46,694 nucleotides of DNA. Source: Lachnospiraceae bacterium. GTDB lineage: Bacteria; Bacillota; Clostridia; Lachnospirales; Lachnospiraceae. Shown here in pieces: positions 24,346 to 34,708 of this stretch. The notes under the pieces were generated by a model that was not told where the DNA came from, did not search any database, and saw only the letters and a program-made list of their open reading frames with translations. A program made the translations under genes and the position numbers. Position 1 is the stretch's first letter; every line of letters begins with the position of its first letter. Where the stretch lies: NCBI GenBank assembly GCA_017633935.1, contig JAGBOJ010000003.1:1-46694 (forward strand), written 5' to 3'.

Positions 24346-27300
24346 TCACCTCTTTAATAATTCCTCAAATTCATCCTGCGGTATGGGCTTTGAATAATAA
24401 TAACCCTGTGCGATATCACAGCCTACGGATTTTAAGAATTCAACCTGTTCGAGATTTTCAACGCCTTCTGCCACAACCTTCAGTCCGAGCTGCTTTGACA
24501 TGGCAATGGAATTTGCCACAATAACCTTGCCCCTCTTGGTATCTATTACCTCATCTATAAAGAACCTGTCTATCTTGATGACATCCACCGGCGCATCCTT
24601 AAGCATATTAAGCGACGAATAACCCGATCCGAAATCATCCATTTCGATAACAAAGCCCTTTTCCTTAAGCTGCTGCATGGTATTGTAGAGATTTTCGGTA
24701 TCTTCGATAAATAAAGTCTCCGTGATCTCAAGCTCCAAAAGCCCGGGTTCGATATCATACCTCTGCACAAGTCCTGTCAGCTCACCTATAAGATCCGTAT
24801 TGCTTATATGAAGCCTTGATATATTTACCGATATCGGTATGCTTAACCCCATGCTCTTTAACTTCGCAAGATAGATAGCAGCCGATTCCCACATATATTC
24901 ATCGATCTTTTTTATGAAGCCGTTATTTTCAAAAAGAGGCAGGAAATCTCCGGGCATCCTTAAGCCCTTTATAGGATGCTGCCAGCGTACCAGCGCCTCC
25001 GCGCCGCAGATCTCTCCCGTCTTAAGGTCCACCTTCGGCTGCAGATACATCACAAACTCATGCCTGTCAAGCGCCACCTGCATCTCGCTTTCCATCTCGG
25101 CAAGCTTGATCTGCTGCAGTCTTATCCTGTCATCATAGACGGCAAAATTCGTCAGCGTGTTACCCTTTATATCATGCTTTGCAAGCCTTGCTCTGTCGCA
25201 CATGACCCTGACGGGAATATCCCTGTCGTTTATCTTGTATATTCCGAAGGACAGTGTCGAGCCGCACCGAACGGCCTCTTCAAAATGGAAGGCCATACCG
25301 AGTCTTTCAATGTAATCGAGTATATCCTGATCTTTTTCGTATTCGACAAGTATCGAGAAATTGTCGGCCTGATAGCGCCCCGCGATCCCGTCCCAGGGAA
25401 GGCTTAAGGATATCTGCTTTCCGAGCTCCTTAAGGCAGTTGTTTCCGACCTCTACGCCAAACCTGTCGTTTATCAGCCTGAACCTGTTTATATCGAGCGC
25501 GATCATCGCAAACTCCGCCGAGCCCTTTAAGAATATCCTTTCCATGGTCCTTCTGTAGAAGGATTCGGAATTGTAAAGGCCGGTTATCGAATCATAATCC
25601 GCCCTGAACTCAAGCTCCGCCTTGATCTCCATCTCGGTATTTACATCCTGTATACAGCCCGTGACCCTTGCCATACGGTTGTTAAGTCCCTGAAGTGTCT
25701 GTACAGTAATTGTAAAGTAAAGCGCCACATCATATTTATTGATAAGCCTTAAGGTTATCTCGTGAGTATCCGGCTCTCTTTTTACCCTGTCTAAAAAATC
25801 ATTGAATTTTTCCCTGTCATCCACATAGGGTTCTAAGCTTTCAAGCAGTGACCATTCATCCTTTAAGGCCGGATCACTGATCTTGAACATCTTATCAAAG
25901 GTCGTGCTTAAGTAATAGTTCTTCTGGGCAACATCATATTCAAACACATAAATGCCCGTAAGCTCATTTACATGCTCGCTTCTTTCAAAGTTCCTGGCAA
26001 GCTCGTTCTGGATCTCGTTTAATCCGCGCACCTGCTCGTACTTGCGGCTGGTCATATAATCCTTAACGATATCGTGAGATAATTCATTGATATCCTGCGC
26101 CGAAAGAAAGACCCTGTCATTTTCAAATACCGTATGGAAGGCATACCAGTGGTATGTACCGTCCTGATACATAAGCCTAATCTTTGTATCCACGCTCTCC
26201 CGTCCGATCTTTGCGGCCTCTCTTAAATATGCGGGAGATGAGGCATTTAAGAAATCCTCCTTATCCTCCGGACAGACGACATTTTCAAGATAATACCTTC
26301 TCAGATTCTCGTAATTATCCACACGGCGCTCTGTCATTGCAAGTACATTCACTTCCCTTATGCGCGTGCATCTGTTCTTCATAAGGTCTATATCCCATAT
26401 GATATCCTGAGTCTTGAGCATTGCTTTATTGAAGTTTTCAACGCTCTCATTAAGCTGCGACATGTGCTCGCTTATGTTTTCACGGCTCTCGGCTATGATA
26501 TATACCTTAATGTTGTTGCGCATCATCAGTCTTGTCGTCCTGCAATGCACTATCCTTCTTAGTCCCGGAGAATAGATATCCGAATCCACTGATGACACAT
26601 CCTTGTCGAATTTCTTTAAGGGGCAGTCCACACACTGCTGCTTTATCCCTTTTATAAGATCGTAGCAATACCCTATGCACTCTCCGGGTATCCTTTCGTT
26701 TAACGCCTCGTTCTTGTAGATAAGATGAAATCTCTCATCTACCGCATATGCCCATGTATGTATGGGATTTAATATGGTCTTTACAAGCTCGATGTCATGC
26801 AGAGAGACATTTCTTCCGACAAATTCCTCCTCCTTCTTCATCGTGTTCGTAAAGAACATATATGTGTTTTTCCTGCTCGACTCGGCAGACTCCAATGCCT
26901 TTGCGCCCTTCATATATATCTCTGCTATGTTTAAGCTCGAATCGTGCGGTACTGTACTCATTCCGATCGCAACGGTCTGTCTTATGCCTTCCGTATAGAT
27001 CCCCCATGTGATCTTTAAGGTGGATATCATCAGTGCCGCCTTGTCACAGAGTATCTTCTCGTCCTTTATGCCTGTAAGGGATGCAAAAAATATTCCTCCC
27101 CCCACATAGGTGATGAGGTCGCTGTCCCTTAAGGTGCCCCGTATGATCTCCCTGCTCTCTTCAAGAGCCTTTTTTGCCTTTTCGGTATCCATCATATGCA
27201 GGGTATCATACTCGGTAAGCTTTATTATCATGAAATTTGCCACGTCATAAAGCGGCATCTCATTAAGCCTTGCTTCAAGCATGCCGAAAAAGCTCACCCT

Positions 27301-27687
27301 GTCTATATCACCGTCTTTAGGCACGGTAACATTCATATTTATCTTTGAGATGGTTCCCTCGGCCTTTTCCTGCGATACCCTTCCCTTTAAAACCCTAACC
27401 TCAAACCACGGATATTCTCCGTTCTTGTCCATCATACGGATGTAACAGAAACTGTCATGATATGTATTTTTTAGACCGGAAAAGAAATCTATTGCCCGTC
27501 TGCAATCGTCCGGGTATACCCTTGCTCCCAGCTCGATATTGCCGATAAAAGGCTTTATGGTGGCAAATCCCGGGAGTATATCACTGATATCCGTTATTGC
27601 CTCAAATTTATCCTCTTCCAAAAAATATCTGAAATCAAAGCTTACAGCATTATCTTTTTCGGATTCTCCCATTGTACCCTTATGCAC
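24346..27687 (-). CDS. Multidomain GGDEF/EAL c-di-GMP signalling protein
   Basis: The 1113-aa protein is soluble, without membrane helices. An N-terminal PAS-like and degenerate GGDEF-like part includes DLITYVGGGIFFAS. A PAS region near 330-440 has a cysteine motif (ECIGYCYDLI, QQCVDCPLKKF). More PAS-like repeats precede a GGDEF domain whose signature is degraded to RYQADNFSIL, so it should not make c-di-GMP. The C-terminal EAL domain is intact: GAEALVRW with Glu897, ISVNISRLH, LELEITETLF, EMDDFGSGYSSL, KIDRFF, VAEGVEN and IAQGYYYSKP. It probably degrades c-di-GMP. The start is GTG at 27687 or ATG at 27672, which has AAGGG nearby. It is first in the unit with the HD and PilT-like genes. Confidence 0.92.
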   Translation of the reverse strand: MHKGTMGESEKDNAVSFDFRYFLEEDKFEAITDISDILPGFATIKPFIGNIELGARVYPDDCRRAIDFFSGLKNTYHDSFCYIRMMDKNGEYPWFEVRVLKGRVSQEKAEGTISKINMNVTVPKDGDIDRVSFFGMLEARLNEMPLYDVANFMIIKLTEYDTLHMMDTEKAKKALEESREIIRGTLRDSDLITYVGGGIFFASLTGIKDEKILCDKAALMISTLKITWGIYTEGIRQTVAIGMSTVPHDSSLNIAEIYMKGAKALESAESSRKNTYMFFTNTMKKEEEFVGRNVSLHDIELVKTILNPIHTWAYAVDERFHLIYKNEALNERIPGECIGYCYDLIKGIKQQCVDCPLKKFDKDVSSVDSDIYSPGLRRIVHCRTTRLMMRNNIKVYIIAESRENISEHMSQLNESVENFNKAMLKTQDIIWDIDLMKNRCTRIREVNVLAMTERRVDNYENLRRYYLENVVCPEDKEDFLNASSPAYLREAAKIGRESVDTKIRLMYQDGTYHWYAFHTVFENDRVFLSAQDINELSHDIVKDYMTSRKYEQVRGLNEIQNELARNFERSEHVNELTGIYVFEYDVAQKNYYLSTTFDKMFKISDPALKDEWSLLESLEPYVDDREKFNDFLDRVKREPDTHEITLRLINKYDVALYFTITVQTLQGLNNRMARVTGCIQDVNTEMEIKAELEFRADYDSITGLYNSESFYRRTMERIFLKGSAEFAMIALDINRFRLINDRFGVEVGNNCLKELGKQISLSLPWDGIAGRYQADNFSILVEYEKDQDILDYIERLGMAFHFEEAVRCGSTLSFGIYKINDRDIPVRVMCDRARLAKHDIKGNTLTNFAVYDDRIRLQQIKLAEMESEMQVALDRHEFVMYLQPKVDLKTGEICGAEALVRWQHPIKGLRMPGDFLPLFENNGFIKKIDEYMWESAAIYLAKLKSMGLSIPISVNISRLHISNTDLIGELTGLVQRYDIEPGLLELEITETLFIEDTENLYNTMQQLKEKGFVIEMDDFGSGYSSLNMLKDAPVDVIKIDRFFIDEVIDTKRGKVIVANSIAMSKQLGLKVVAEGVENLEQVEFLKSVGCDIAQGYYYSKPIPQDEFEELLKR

Positions 27688-27733
27688 CCCGTTTATTACC
27701 GACTCCTTAAGAATCTATGATGATAAATCACAA

Positions 27734-27767
27734 ATTATATTGTACCAATTACTATACAAAAACACAA
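27734..27767 (-). promoter_or_regulatory. Candidate promoter of the EAL-HD-PilT-like unit
   Basis: On the minus strand the region carries TTGTGT, 17 nt, TACAAT (-10 at 27744-27739), overlapped by a second -10-like TATAAT (27739-27734). The sequence is AT-rich and lies between the hemW terminator and the EAL gene. The overlap leaves the exact start uncertain. Confidence 0.4.
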
Positions 27768-27775
27768 CTATAAAA

Positions 27776-27807
27776 CCGAATTTTAACAATAGTTCAACAA
27801 AATTCGG
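27776..27807 (-). terminator. Terminator of hemW overlapping its last codons
   Basis: CCGAATTTT (27776-27784) pairs with AAAATTCGG (27799-27807), a 9-bp stem and 14-nt loop. On the minus strand it is followed by TTTTAT. The upstream arm is part of the last hemW codons (SEFC), so the terminator starts within the gene. Confidence 0.6.
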
Positions 27808-28936
27808 ATAAGACCGTATTTGACACATCCATCCCGCGTTCCGTAAGGAAAAGCCTGCCTTCTTTACAAATAAGAAGTCCCGATTTTTCAAATTTCCCGA
27901 TCGTTTCTTTGTAAACATCGGATATATCCTCACCGAATCTTAAAAAAAAGTCCTCAAGGCTTATTCCGTCCGTCTTTCTTAAGCCCATGATCATAAATTC
28001 GGTCATCTCATCCTCTTTTGAAAGAATGAGATCCTCGCAAAGATCGTTTACCGGAGCATTTATATAGCTTTTTACATTCCGGACATTTGAAAAACGCCTG
28101 TTTCTTAAACGTGAAGCCGCACCCGCTCCGAAACCGAGGTAATCCCTGCAGTCCCAGTAGACTAAGTTGTGCAGACATTCCCTTCCTGGCAGGGCATAGT
28201 TTGATATCTCATATCTTTTATAACCCTTTTTACTTAGAAACTCCCTTGTGTACTCATATATTTCCATCTCCAGATCCTCATCCGGAAGATGAAGCTTTTT
28301 TGAACCTTTCTCAAAAAAGGGAGTTTCCTCCTCCAAGATAAGGCAGTAGGCTGAGATATGGGAAAGACCAAGGTTTGAGATTTCATCAAGAGTGCGCTTT
28401 GCCGATCCAAGGGTTTCATAGGGGATTCCTGTCATGATATCCGCATTTATATTTTCCGCCCCGCATTTTTTAAGGATTTCCATGGTCTTAAGAAAATCCT
28501 CATGATCATGCACCCTGCCGAGTGCCTTAAGCTCATTGTCGTTTACCGACTGGCAGCCGACAGAAAACCTGTTGATGCCCGCATCCATATAAGCAAGTAT
28601 CTTTTCCTCATCAACGGTTTTGGGATTCATCTCTATGGATATCTCCGGCAGATCAGAAAATTCCGCCATTTCCCTTAATCTCTTTATGATCCCCGTTATA
28701 TGAAAGGACGGTATCAAAGACGGGGTACCGCCGCCGAAATAAACTGTCTTTACAGTCCTTTCCTTAAGCGGTTTCCCCGCACATGAAAGCTCCTTTTTAA
28801 GAGCCCTTACATAATCATCAATTACCGTCTGCGATGCAGCTTCCCCGCAAGAGGTGGGAACGGAAAGAAAATCGCAGTAACCGCATTTTCTTATACAGAA
28901 CGGTATGTGAAAATAGATCGAAATATCATTCTTCAT
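27794..28936 (-). CDS. hemW: Radical SAM heme chaperone HemW
   Basis: HemW is a radical-SAM protein, related to HemN, that binds heme and delivers it to acceptors. The 380-aa protein starts with [17 protein letters not shown], giving the CxxxCxxC cluster ligands Cys14, Cys18 and Cys21. [47 protein letters not shown] and [19 protein letters not shown] follow. The residues that make HemN an oxygen-independent coproporphyrinogen oxidase are not evident, and length and context (beside lepA) match HemW. It overlaps the 3' end of lepA by 11 nt, an arrangement common in Firmicutes. Confidence 0.93.
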   Translation of the reverse strand: MKNDISIYFHIPFCIRKCGYCDFLSVPTSCGEAASQTVIDDYVRALKKELSCAGKPLKERTVKTVYFGGGTPSLIPSFHITGIIKRLREMAEFSDLPEISIEMNPKTVDEEKILAYMDAGINRFSVGCQSVNDNELKALGRVHDHEDFLKTMEILKKCGAENINADIMTGIPYETLGSAKRTLDEISNLGLSHISAYCLILEEETPFFEKGSKKLHLPDEDLEMEIYEYTREFLSKKGYKRYEISNYALPGRECLHNLVYWDCRDYLGFGAGAASRLRNRRFSNVRNVKSYINAPVNDLCEDLILSKEDEMTEFMIMGLRKTDGISLEDFFLRFGEDISDVYKETIGKFEKSGLLICKEGRLFLTERGMDVSNTVLSEFC

Positions 28937-30737
28937 CCAGCTTCAAGACGGACAGAAATGCCTTCTGCGGGATCTCGACATTTCCGATCTCCCTCATCTT
29001 TTTCTTACCCTCCTTCTGTTTTTCAAGAAGCTTCTTTTTTCTTGACACGTCGCCGCCGTAGCATTTTGCAAGCACATCCTTGCGCATGGCCTTAACGGTC
29101 TCCCTTGCTATTATCTTGCCGCCTACAGCCGCCTGTATCGGGATTTCAAAAAGGTGTCTCGGGATCTCGTTCTTAAGCTTGGCACACATCTTGGAGCCTC
29201 TCTCATAGGCGCTGTCCTTAAACACTATAAAGGAAAGGGCATCCACATATTCGCGGTTTATAAGGATGTCGAGCTTTACAAGCTCTGAACGTCTGTATTC
29301 CTTAAGCTCATAATCAAAGCTGGCATATCCTCTCGACCTGCTCTTTAACGCGTCAAAAAAGTCGTATATTATCTCATTTAGCGGAAGATCGTACTTAAGT
29401 AAAACCCTTGTCTCCTCCATATATTCCATACCGGTCTGCACCCCGCGTCTTTCCTGACACAGGTTTATTATCGGGCCCAGAAACTCGGTTGAGACCATGA
29501 TCTCGGCAGAAACCACCGGCTCTTCCATATAATCTATCTCTGAAGGCTCCGGCAGATTTGAAGGATTTGTAAGCTCTATCATCTCTCCGTTTGTCTTATA
29601 TACCCTGTAGACAACTCCCGGAGCTGTGGTCACAAGCTCCAGGTCATATTCCCTTTCAAGCCTCTCCGTGATTATATCAAGATGCAGCAGTCCCAGAAAT
29701 CCGCATCTGAAGCCAAAGCCAAGCGCTATCGAGGTTTCCGGCTCGTAGCTTAGGGAGGCATCGTTTAACTGCAGCTTTTCAAGGGCATCCCTTAAGTCGG
29801 GATATTTTCTCGTATCCGCCGGATAAACTCCGCAATATACCATGGGGTTTACCTTTTTATATCCGGGGAGAGCCTTCTCACACGGTCTTAAGGCATTGGT
29901 TACGGTATCACCCACCCGGGTCTGGCGCACGTCCTTTATTGACGCGGTGATATATCCCACCATTCCGGCCGAAAGCTCGTCACAGGCGATAAACCTTCCG
30001 GCACCGAAATATCCGACCTCTACGATGTCCTCCGTATTTCCCGTAGCCATAAACTTCACCTTATCCCCGGGCCGTACCGTCCCGTCAAAGACCCTGATAA
30101 ATACTATGACTCCCTTGTAGGAATCATACAGTGAATCAAAGATAAGGCATTTTAACGGAGCCCCGGCATCCCCTTTTGGTGCCGGCACCCTGTTTACGAT
30201 CTCTTCAAGGACTTCCTCTATACCTGTGCCCTGCTTTGCGGATATCCTCGGAGCATCCATTGCCTCTATGCCGATGATATCCTCGATCTCGTTTGCTACC
30301 CTTTCAGGATCGGCACTCGGAAGATCTATCTTATTTAAAACCGGAAATACATCCAGATCATGGTCCAATGCCAAATAAACATTGGCAAGCGTCTGCGCTT
30401 CTATACCCTGCGCACTGTCCACCACAAGGATAGCCCCGTCGCAGGCAGCAAGCGATCTGCTCACCTCATAATTAAAGTCCACATGCCCCGGTGTGTCTAT
30501 AAGGTTAAATATGTATTCCTCTCCGTTAGATGCCTTATAAACCGTGCGGACAGCCTGTGATTTAATCGTGATCCCTCTTTCTCTTTCCAGATCCATATTG
30601 TCAAGTACCTGATCCTGCATCTCCCTTTCGGTCCAGAGTCCGGTCTTTTCGAGAATACGGTCTGCCAGAGTGGATTTACCGTGGTCAATATGTGCTATTA
30701 TGCTGAAATTTCTGATATGATCCTGACTGATTTTCAT
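28926..30737 (-). CDS. lepA: Elongation factor 4 (LepA)
   Basis: LepA is a ribosome-bound GTPase that affects initiation and back-translocation. The 603-aa protein has the P-loop AHIDHGKST (15-23), the switch region [28 protein letters not shown] and [13 protein letters not shown]. The LepA-specific C-terminus includes [20 protein letters not shown] and [20 protein letters not shown], ending with the basic tail. The start ATG at 30737 has no Shine-Dalgarno sequence and immediately follows the U-run of the rpsT terminator. Upstream of hemW and downstream of rpsT, as in many Firmicutes. Confidence 0.97.
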   Translation of the reverse strand: MKISQDHIRNFSIIAHIDHGKSTLADRILEKTGLWTEREMQDQVLDNMDLERERGITIKSQAVRTVYKASNGEEYIFNLIDTPGHVDFNYEVSRSLAACDGAILVVDSAQGIEAQTLANVYLALDHDLDVFPVLNKIDLPSADPERVANEIEDIIGIEAMDAPRISAKQGTGIEEVLEEIVNRVPAPKGDAGAPLKCLIFDSLYDSYKGVIVFIRVFDGTVRPGDKVKFMATGNTEDIVEVGYFGAGRFIACDELSAGMVGYITASIKDVRQTRVGDTVTNALRPCEKALPGYKKVNPMVYCGVYPADTRKYPDLRDALEKLQLNDASLSYEPETSIALGFGFRCGFLGLLHLDIITERLEREYDLELVTTAPGVVYRVYKTNGEMIELTNPSNLPEPSEIDYMEEPVVSAEIMVSTEFLGPIINLCQERRGVQTGMEYMEETRVLLKYDLPLNEIIYDFFDALKSRSRGYASFDYELKEYRRSELVKLDILINREYVDALSFIVFKDSAYERGSKMCAKLKNEIPRHLFEIPIQAAVGGKIIARETVKAMRKDVLAKCYGGDVSRKKKLLEKQKEGKKKMREIGNVEIPQKAFLSVLKLDEE

Positions 30738-30752
30738 AATAATTAAAAGAAA

Positions 30753-30776
30753 CGGGCCGAATAACTTTTCGGCCCG
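30753..30776 (-). terminator. Terminator of rpsT
   Basis: CGGGCCGAA (30753-30761) pairs perfectly with TTCGGCCCG (30768-30776), a 6-nt loop. On the minus strand it is followed by TTTCTTTTAATTATT, which runs directly into the lepA ATG. Strong GC-rich stem; it separates rpsT from lepA. Confidence 0.85.
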
Positions 30777-30793
30777 GTGCGATTTTACAATGT

Positions 30794-31057
30794 TTAAGCC
30801 ATTTTGTTCACTGCTTTTGTGAGTCGCGATACCTTCCTTGAAGCGTTACTCTTATGATACACGCCCTTGGAACCGGCTTTTTCTATCGTTGAGATCGCCG
30901 ACCTTAAAGCTGTCTCGGCTGCTGTCTTGTCACCACCGTCTATTGCCGCGTATACCTTCTTGATGGAAGTCTTGACGCCGCTTCTTACGGACTTGTTAGC
31001 CTCAGCTCTCTTACGGCTCGTAATGATCCTCTTTTTGGCCGATTTGATATTTGCCAC
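30794..31057 (-). CDS. rpsT: 30S ribosomal protein S20
   Basis: S20 binds 16S rRNA near the 5' domain. The 87-aa protein is highly basic, begins [20 protein letters not shown] and continues [20 protein letters not shown], then [20 protein letters not shown] and [10 protein letters not shown], all characteristic of S20. The start is GTG at 31057, preceded by CAGGAGGT at a good distance. The gene has its own promoter, a leader of about 100 nt and a terminator, so it is probably transcribed alone. Confidence 0.98.
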   Translation of the reverse strand: MANIKSAKKRIITSRKRAEANKSVRSGVKTSIKKVYAAIDGGDKTAAETALRSAISTIEKAGSKGVYHKSNASRKVSRLTKAVNKMA

Positions 31058-31082
31058 TTGTACTACCTCCTGTCTGAAATGA

Positions 31083-31198
31083 ATAATACGGGTCTTACAA
31101 TCTTATAAGTAATACGGTACGGGCGGGTTTGACACGGTTACCGCCTCTTACCGTCAACACACCATAGCATTTTATAACACCGTCCCGTATTATGTCAA
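31083..31198 (-). promoter_or_regulatory. rpsT promoter and long leader with inverted repeats
   Basis: On the minus strand, TTGACA (31198-31193), 16 nt, TATAAA (31176-31171). The leader of about 105 nt carries a hairpin around 31128-31156 (TTGAC..GGT against ACC..GTCAA). A perfect 10-bp inverted repeat ATAATACGGG/CCCGTATTAT joins 31083-31092 with 31186-31196, one arm lying between the -35 and -10, so it acts, if at all, at DNA level. Confidence 0.55.
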
Positions 31199-31207
31199 TA
31201 CGTAAAT

Positions 31208-34200
31208 TTACAAAAGCTCTTTAACTCCCTTCGCTTTTTCAAGCGCCTCTTCAAAATCAAAATTATCTATATCCCTGCAGATGGCCTTAAGTGTCGAATT
31301 GATGGTTTCATCCGAGGATTTGAGCTCCATTATCGATTTTGCTATTTCTCCGGCAGAATCGAGCTCCATTTCATCGAGGTTTGCTATAAGGTCATCAACA
31401 AGGCTTCCTATCTCACTGTTTTTTACCTCCTGCCTGACATCCGTCTTATCTTCACTTAAAGTGCTCTTGTTAAGCAATGCGCCTATCGAAACCGCCACCT
31501 CGTTATATAAAGGCTCAAGGCCGGCATGGTCTTTATCTATGGCTTCAATATCACCTTCCTTTGCGTGATCCTCAAGCAGCTTTGCATATGATGAGAGCTG
31601 CTTTGCGCCGATATAATTTGCGGCGCTCTTTAACCCGTGGACGGATATTTTGTAATTTTCAAAATCCCTTGCCTCATACAGCTCGTTTGCGTTCTTTAAG
31701 GCATCGGAGTCAAGAAAGGTTTCAAGAAGGCCTTTATATACGTCCCTGTCACCTAAGCAGTTTTCCATTCCCGCGGCAACATCGATGCCTTTAAGCATAT
31801 CAAATTCATCGACAGCCCCGGGACTTTCGGATGCTGCTTCCTTTATCGCCTCATCCTGCAGGTCTCTCTCTTCCTTATCCTCATCACTGTAATCGTAAAT
31901 CTTTTTGTTTTCGGGCACCCATTTTTCCATAATCTTTGCAAGGTGCTTAAGATTAATGGGCTTTGAGATATAGTCGTTCATTCCCGCGTCCATGAAAAGC
32001 TTGTCGGCACCCTTTATGGCATTTGCGGTAAGCGCGATGACCGGAACATTCCTGTCCGTCTCCCTGTGCCTGATATGGGCCGTGGTCTCAATACCGTCCA
32101 TCTTCGGCATCATATGATCCATAAATATAAGGTCAAAGTTATTATCCCTGTATATGATATCAAGCGCCTCTTCACCGGAAAGAGCGGTAGTGATATCCAC
32201 CCTGTACTGCCTTAAAAGTCCCTTTGCCACCTCAAGATTCACCCTGTTGTCGTCGACTATGAGCACCCTTGTATCGGGAGAGACAAAAGGCACGGTAAAC
32301 ACATTGCCCTCATCGCGTTTGAAATTATCCGGATCAAATTCGCATTTCTTGCCGTCAAATACCCTCTGCTCCACATAGAAGATAAAGGTCGTGCCTTCCC
32401 CGTAAACGGATTCGACCCTGATGCCGCCTCCCATAAGGTTTAAGAGATTTTTGCATATGGCAAGTCCGAGACCGGTCCCCTTGATCGACTTATTCTTAAC
32501 GATATCCACCTGTGAGAAGGAATCAAATATCCTTCCGATATCCTCTTCCTTGATACCTATACCCGTATCGGCCACGGAAACATGAAGGTTGCCCGCGTCC
32601 TCCTCCTTCGGCTCCCATGAGATCGTCAGGGTGATGCTGCCCTTATGCGTAAATTTCACAGCATTGTTTAAGATATTGAGCAGAACCTGCTTTACCCTCG
32701 AAGCATCTCCCACAAGTCCGTCCGGTATGTCTCCCTGAAGATTGACATTGAAAACAACGCCCTTTTCGCCTATACGCACCTTGATGATCGAGCAGACATC
32801 GTTTAAAACGGATGAAAGCCTGTAGTTTTCCGGTATTATCTCGAATTTTCCCGCCTCGATCTTTGAAAAATCAAGGATGTCGTTTATTATCGCCAGCAGG
32901 CTTTCCGAGGATGATTTTATATCCCCCGCATACCTTCTTGTATTCTCGTTTAATCCCTTCTCCGCAAGTATTAGCTCTGAAAATCCGGATATCGCATTCA
33001 TCGGAGTCCTTATCTCGTGAGACATTGAAGACAGGAAATCTGACTTTGCGCGGCTTGCGTTATCGGATTTGTTTTTAAGAACATAAGTCGAGATAACTCT
33101 TGTAACCTCATTTAAGGTGGCGCTTGCCTCCTCCGGCCACTGGTATTCTGAATTCAAATGCTCGTAATCTATAAGTCCGACAGGCTCGCCTCCCGAGATC
33201 ATTGCCACAAAAAGATGGGATGTGTGGTTTCTTAAAAGCCTCATCCTTGTATCATCGGTATATTCCGAGATGGTATGGGAATCCGTAATGATATAATCAT
33301 TCTGTTTTAAGTTCCTGTACATATTTTCAAGATCGACCGCGTCAAATTCGCGGCGTTCCCCGGGATGCACCCCGAATATCATCGGTCCCGAACGCCACTC
33401 GTAAAGACAGGTCTCTATCCCGGGAGCATCCTCCTTTTCCATGACATGGATACACGCTATGTTAAACTGGGTGCCGATATATTCAAGCAGCATTCCCATT
33501 GCACTGTTTAAGTCCTTTGTATGCTCGAGGATATTAAACGCAAAGCTTACGGTATCGTATCTGATTCCGGCAGCCTTGTTCATTATCACATTTTCTCCGG
33601 TCCCTTCGGATTCAACGATCTTAAAAAGCTCCTCGGGCGTGGATAAAAATCTTATGATATAATCAAGCCCTCCCGCATTGTCGGCTCCCGTGTACATATG
33701 CTCAAGCTGACGTTCTATACCGGTATGCATCATCATCATACCGTCCCTGCTTATACCCGGGAGGATCGCGGCAAACGAGGACCGGTTTATCCTTATAAGA
33801 CTGTCCTCCTCCCTTGTGCATCCTTCAAGGACATTTGCCACATGGACGATTATCGCGTCGGCAAATATGGTCCCGTATCCCTCATCGATATTGTCGATAT
33901 TGAGCAGCTTAAAGAATAAGAGCATCGTTTCTGTGCCCTCCGACTTAATATAAGCCGATTCTATAAGCTTTTTCCCGACATCCCACGTAAAGAATCCGGT
34001 CGCATCATCCTTCCTTGCATTTTCAATAAAATCTCTTTCCTGCTTTTTTTCCTCATTTATATCCCTGAGCTTGCCGATGAGCTTTACGGGCTTATCGTGA
34101 TCGGAGACTATAGACCCCTCCACCACAAACCATTTGTAGGGCTCGTCAATGTTTTTCCGCAGTCTTATATTGAAATTATCTTCAATATCCCCGTTCTTGA

Positions 34201-34684
34201 AATTAACGATCTTCTGGATGTCATCATAAAAAACATAACCGTCGTTTAAGACCATGCTTTCTAAGGTGCCTTCCACTTTACTTATCCTTATTTCACCGCT
34301 CCCGTCCTTTTTTTCAAAATTTCCGAAGCATAAAAGCGATCCGTCGGTATAATCATATTCAAAAATGATATCCGTGGAATTTTCAAAGGCAAGCCTGTAT
34401 CTTTCCTCCTCGCTTATAAGCTCCAAAAAGAGCCTGTTTTCATTTTTTGCCTGCGCTCTTGAAAACAGCAGTACCGCAAGGAAGGCCGGGATCATACACA
34501 GGGCGACCACGATGAACATCACGACAAACAGATCCCTGTACGATATGTTCACGACTCCCGAATAGTTCATTAAAAAAACAACGGCACACGCAAAGACGAT
34601 CGCTGCGATCATCACATTTGCGATCCTCTTTTGTGTCCGCTCCGTCATTCTTCTGTCACTGTATTTTTTAAGATCTTCTCCCAT
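31208..34684 (-). CDS. Hybrid sensor histidine kinase with PAS, GGDEF-like, GAF, REC and HPt domains
   Basis: The 1158-aa protein is a membrane phosphorelay kinase. Two helices near the N-terminus (about 22-42 and 52-74) are separated by only a short loop, so it has no large external sensor. It then has a PAS domain (about 95-215), a GGDEF-like domain lacking the signature (NRSSFAAILPGI) and a GAF-like region. HisKA has His556 in SHEIRTPMNA. HATPase has DTGIGIKEEDIGRIFDSFSQ and KGTGLGLAICKNLLNLMGG. The receiver has Asp856 (FMDHMMPKMDG), and HPt has His1016 (SVHGLKSAANYIG). A complete relay is present, ending on HPt, so a separate regulator elsewhere should receive the phosphate. ATG at 34684 has only a weak ribosome site. 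Confidence 0.93.
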   Translation of the reverse strand: MGEDLKKYSDRRMTERTQKRIANVMIAAIVFACAVVFLMNYSGVVNISYRDLFVVMFIVVALCMIPAFLAVLLFSRAQAKNENRLFLELISEEERYRLAFENSTDIIFEYDYTDGSLLCFGNFEKKDGSGEIRISKVEGTLESMVLNDGYVFYDDIQKIVNFKNGDIEDNFNIRLRKNIDEPYKWFVVEGSIVSDHDKPVKLIGKLRDINEEKKQERDFIENARKDDATGFFTWDVGKKLIESAYIKSEGTETMLLFFKLLNIDNIDEGYGTIFADAIIVHVANVLEGCTREEDSLIRINRSSFAAILPGISRDGMMMMHTGIERQLEHMYTGADNAGGLDYIIRFLSTPEELFKIVESEGTGENVIMNKAAGIRYDTVSFAFNILEHTKDLNSAMGMLLEYIGTQFNIACIHVMEKEDAPGIETCLYEWRSGPMIFGVHPGERREFDAVDLENMYRNLKQNDYIITDSHTISEYTDDTRMRLLRNHTSHLFVAMISGGEPVGLIDYEHLNSEYQWPEEASATLNEVTRVISTYVLKNKSDNASRAKSDFLSSMSHEIRTPMNAISGFSELILAEKGLNENTRRYAGDIKSSSESLLAIINDILDFSKIEAGKFEIIPENYRLSSVLNDVCSIIKVRIGEKGVVFNVNLQGDIPDGLVGDASRVKQVLLNILNNAVKFTHKGSITLTISWEPKEEDAGNLHVSVADTGIGIKEEDIGRIFDSFSQVDIVKNKSIKGTGLGLAICKNLLNLMGGGIRVESVYGEGTTFIFYVEQRVFDGKKCEFDPDNFKRDEGNVFTVPFVSPDTRVLIVDDNRVNLEVAKGLLRQYRVDITTALSGEEALDIIYRDNNFDLIFMDHMMPKMDGIETTAHIRHRETDRNVPVIALTANAIKGADKLFMDAGMNDYISKPINLKHLAKIMEKWVPENKKIYDYSDEDKEERDLQDEAIKEAASESPGAVDEFDMLKGIDVAAGMENCLGDRDVYKGLLETFLDSDALKNANELYEARDFENYKISVHGLKSAANYIGAKQLSSYAKLLEDHAKEGDIEAIDKDHAGLEPLYNEVAVSIGALLNKSTLSEDKTDVRQEVKNSEIGSLVDDLIANLDEMELDSAGEIAKSIMELKSSDETINSTLKAICRDIDNFDFEEALEKAKGVKELL

Positions 34685-34708
34685 AGTCAGTGCGCTACCC
34701 TTATCATT

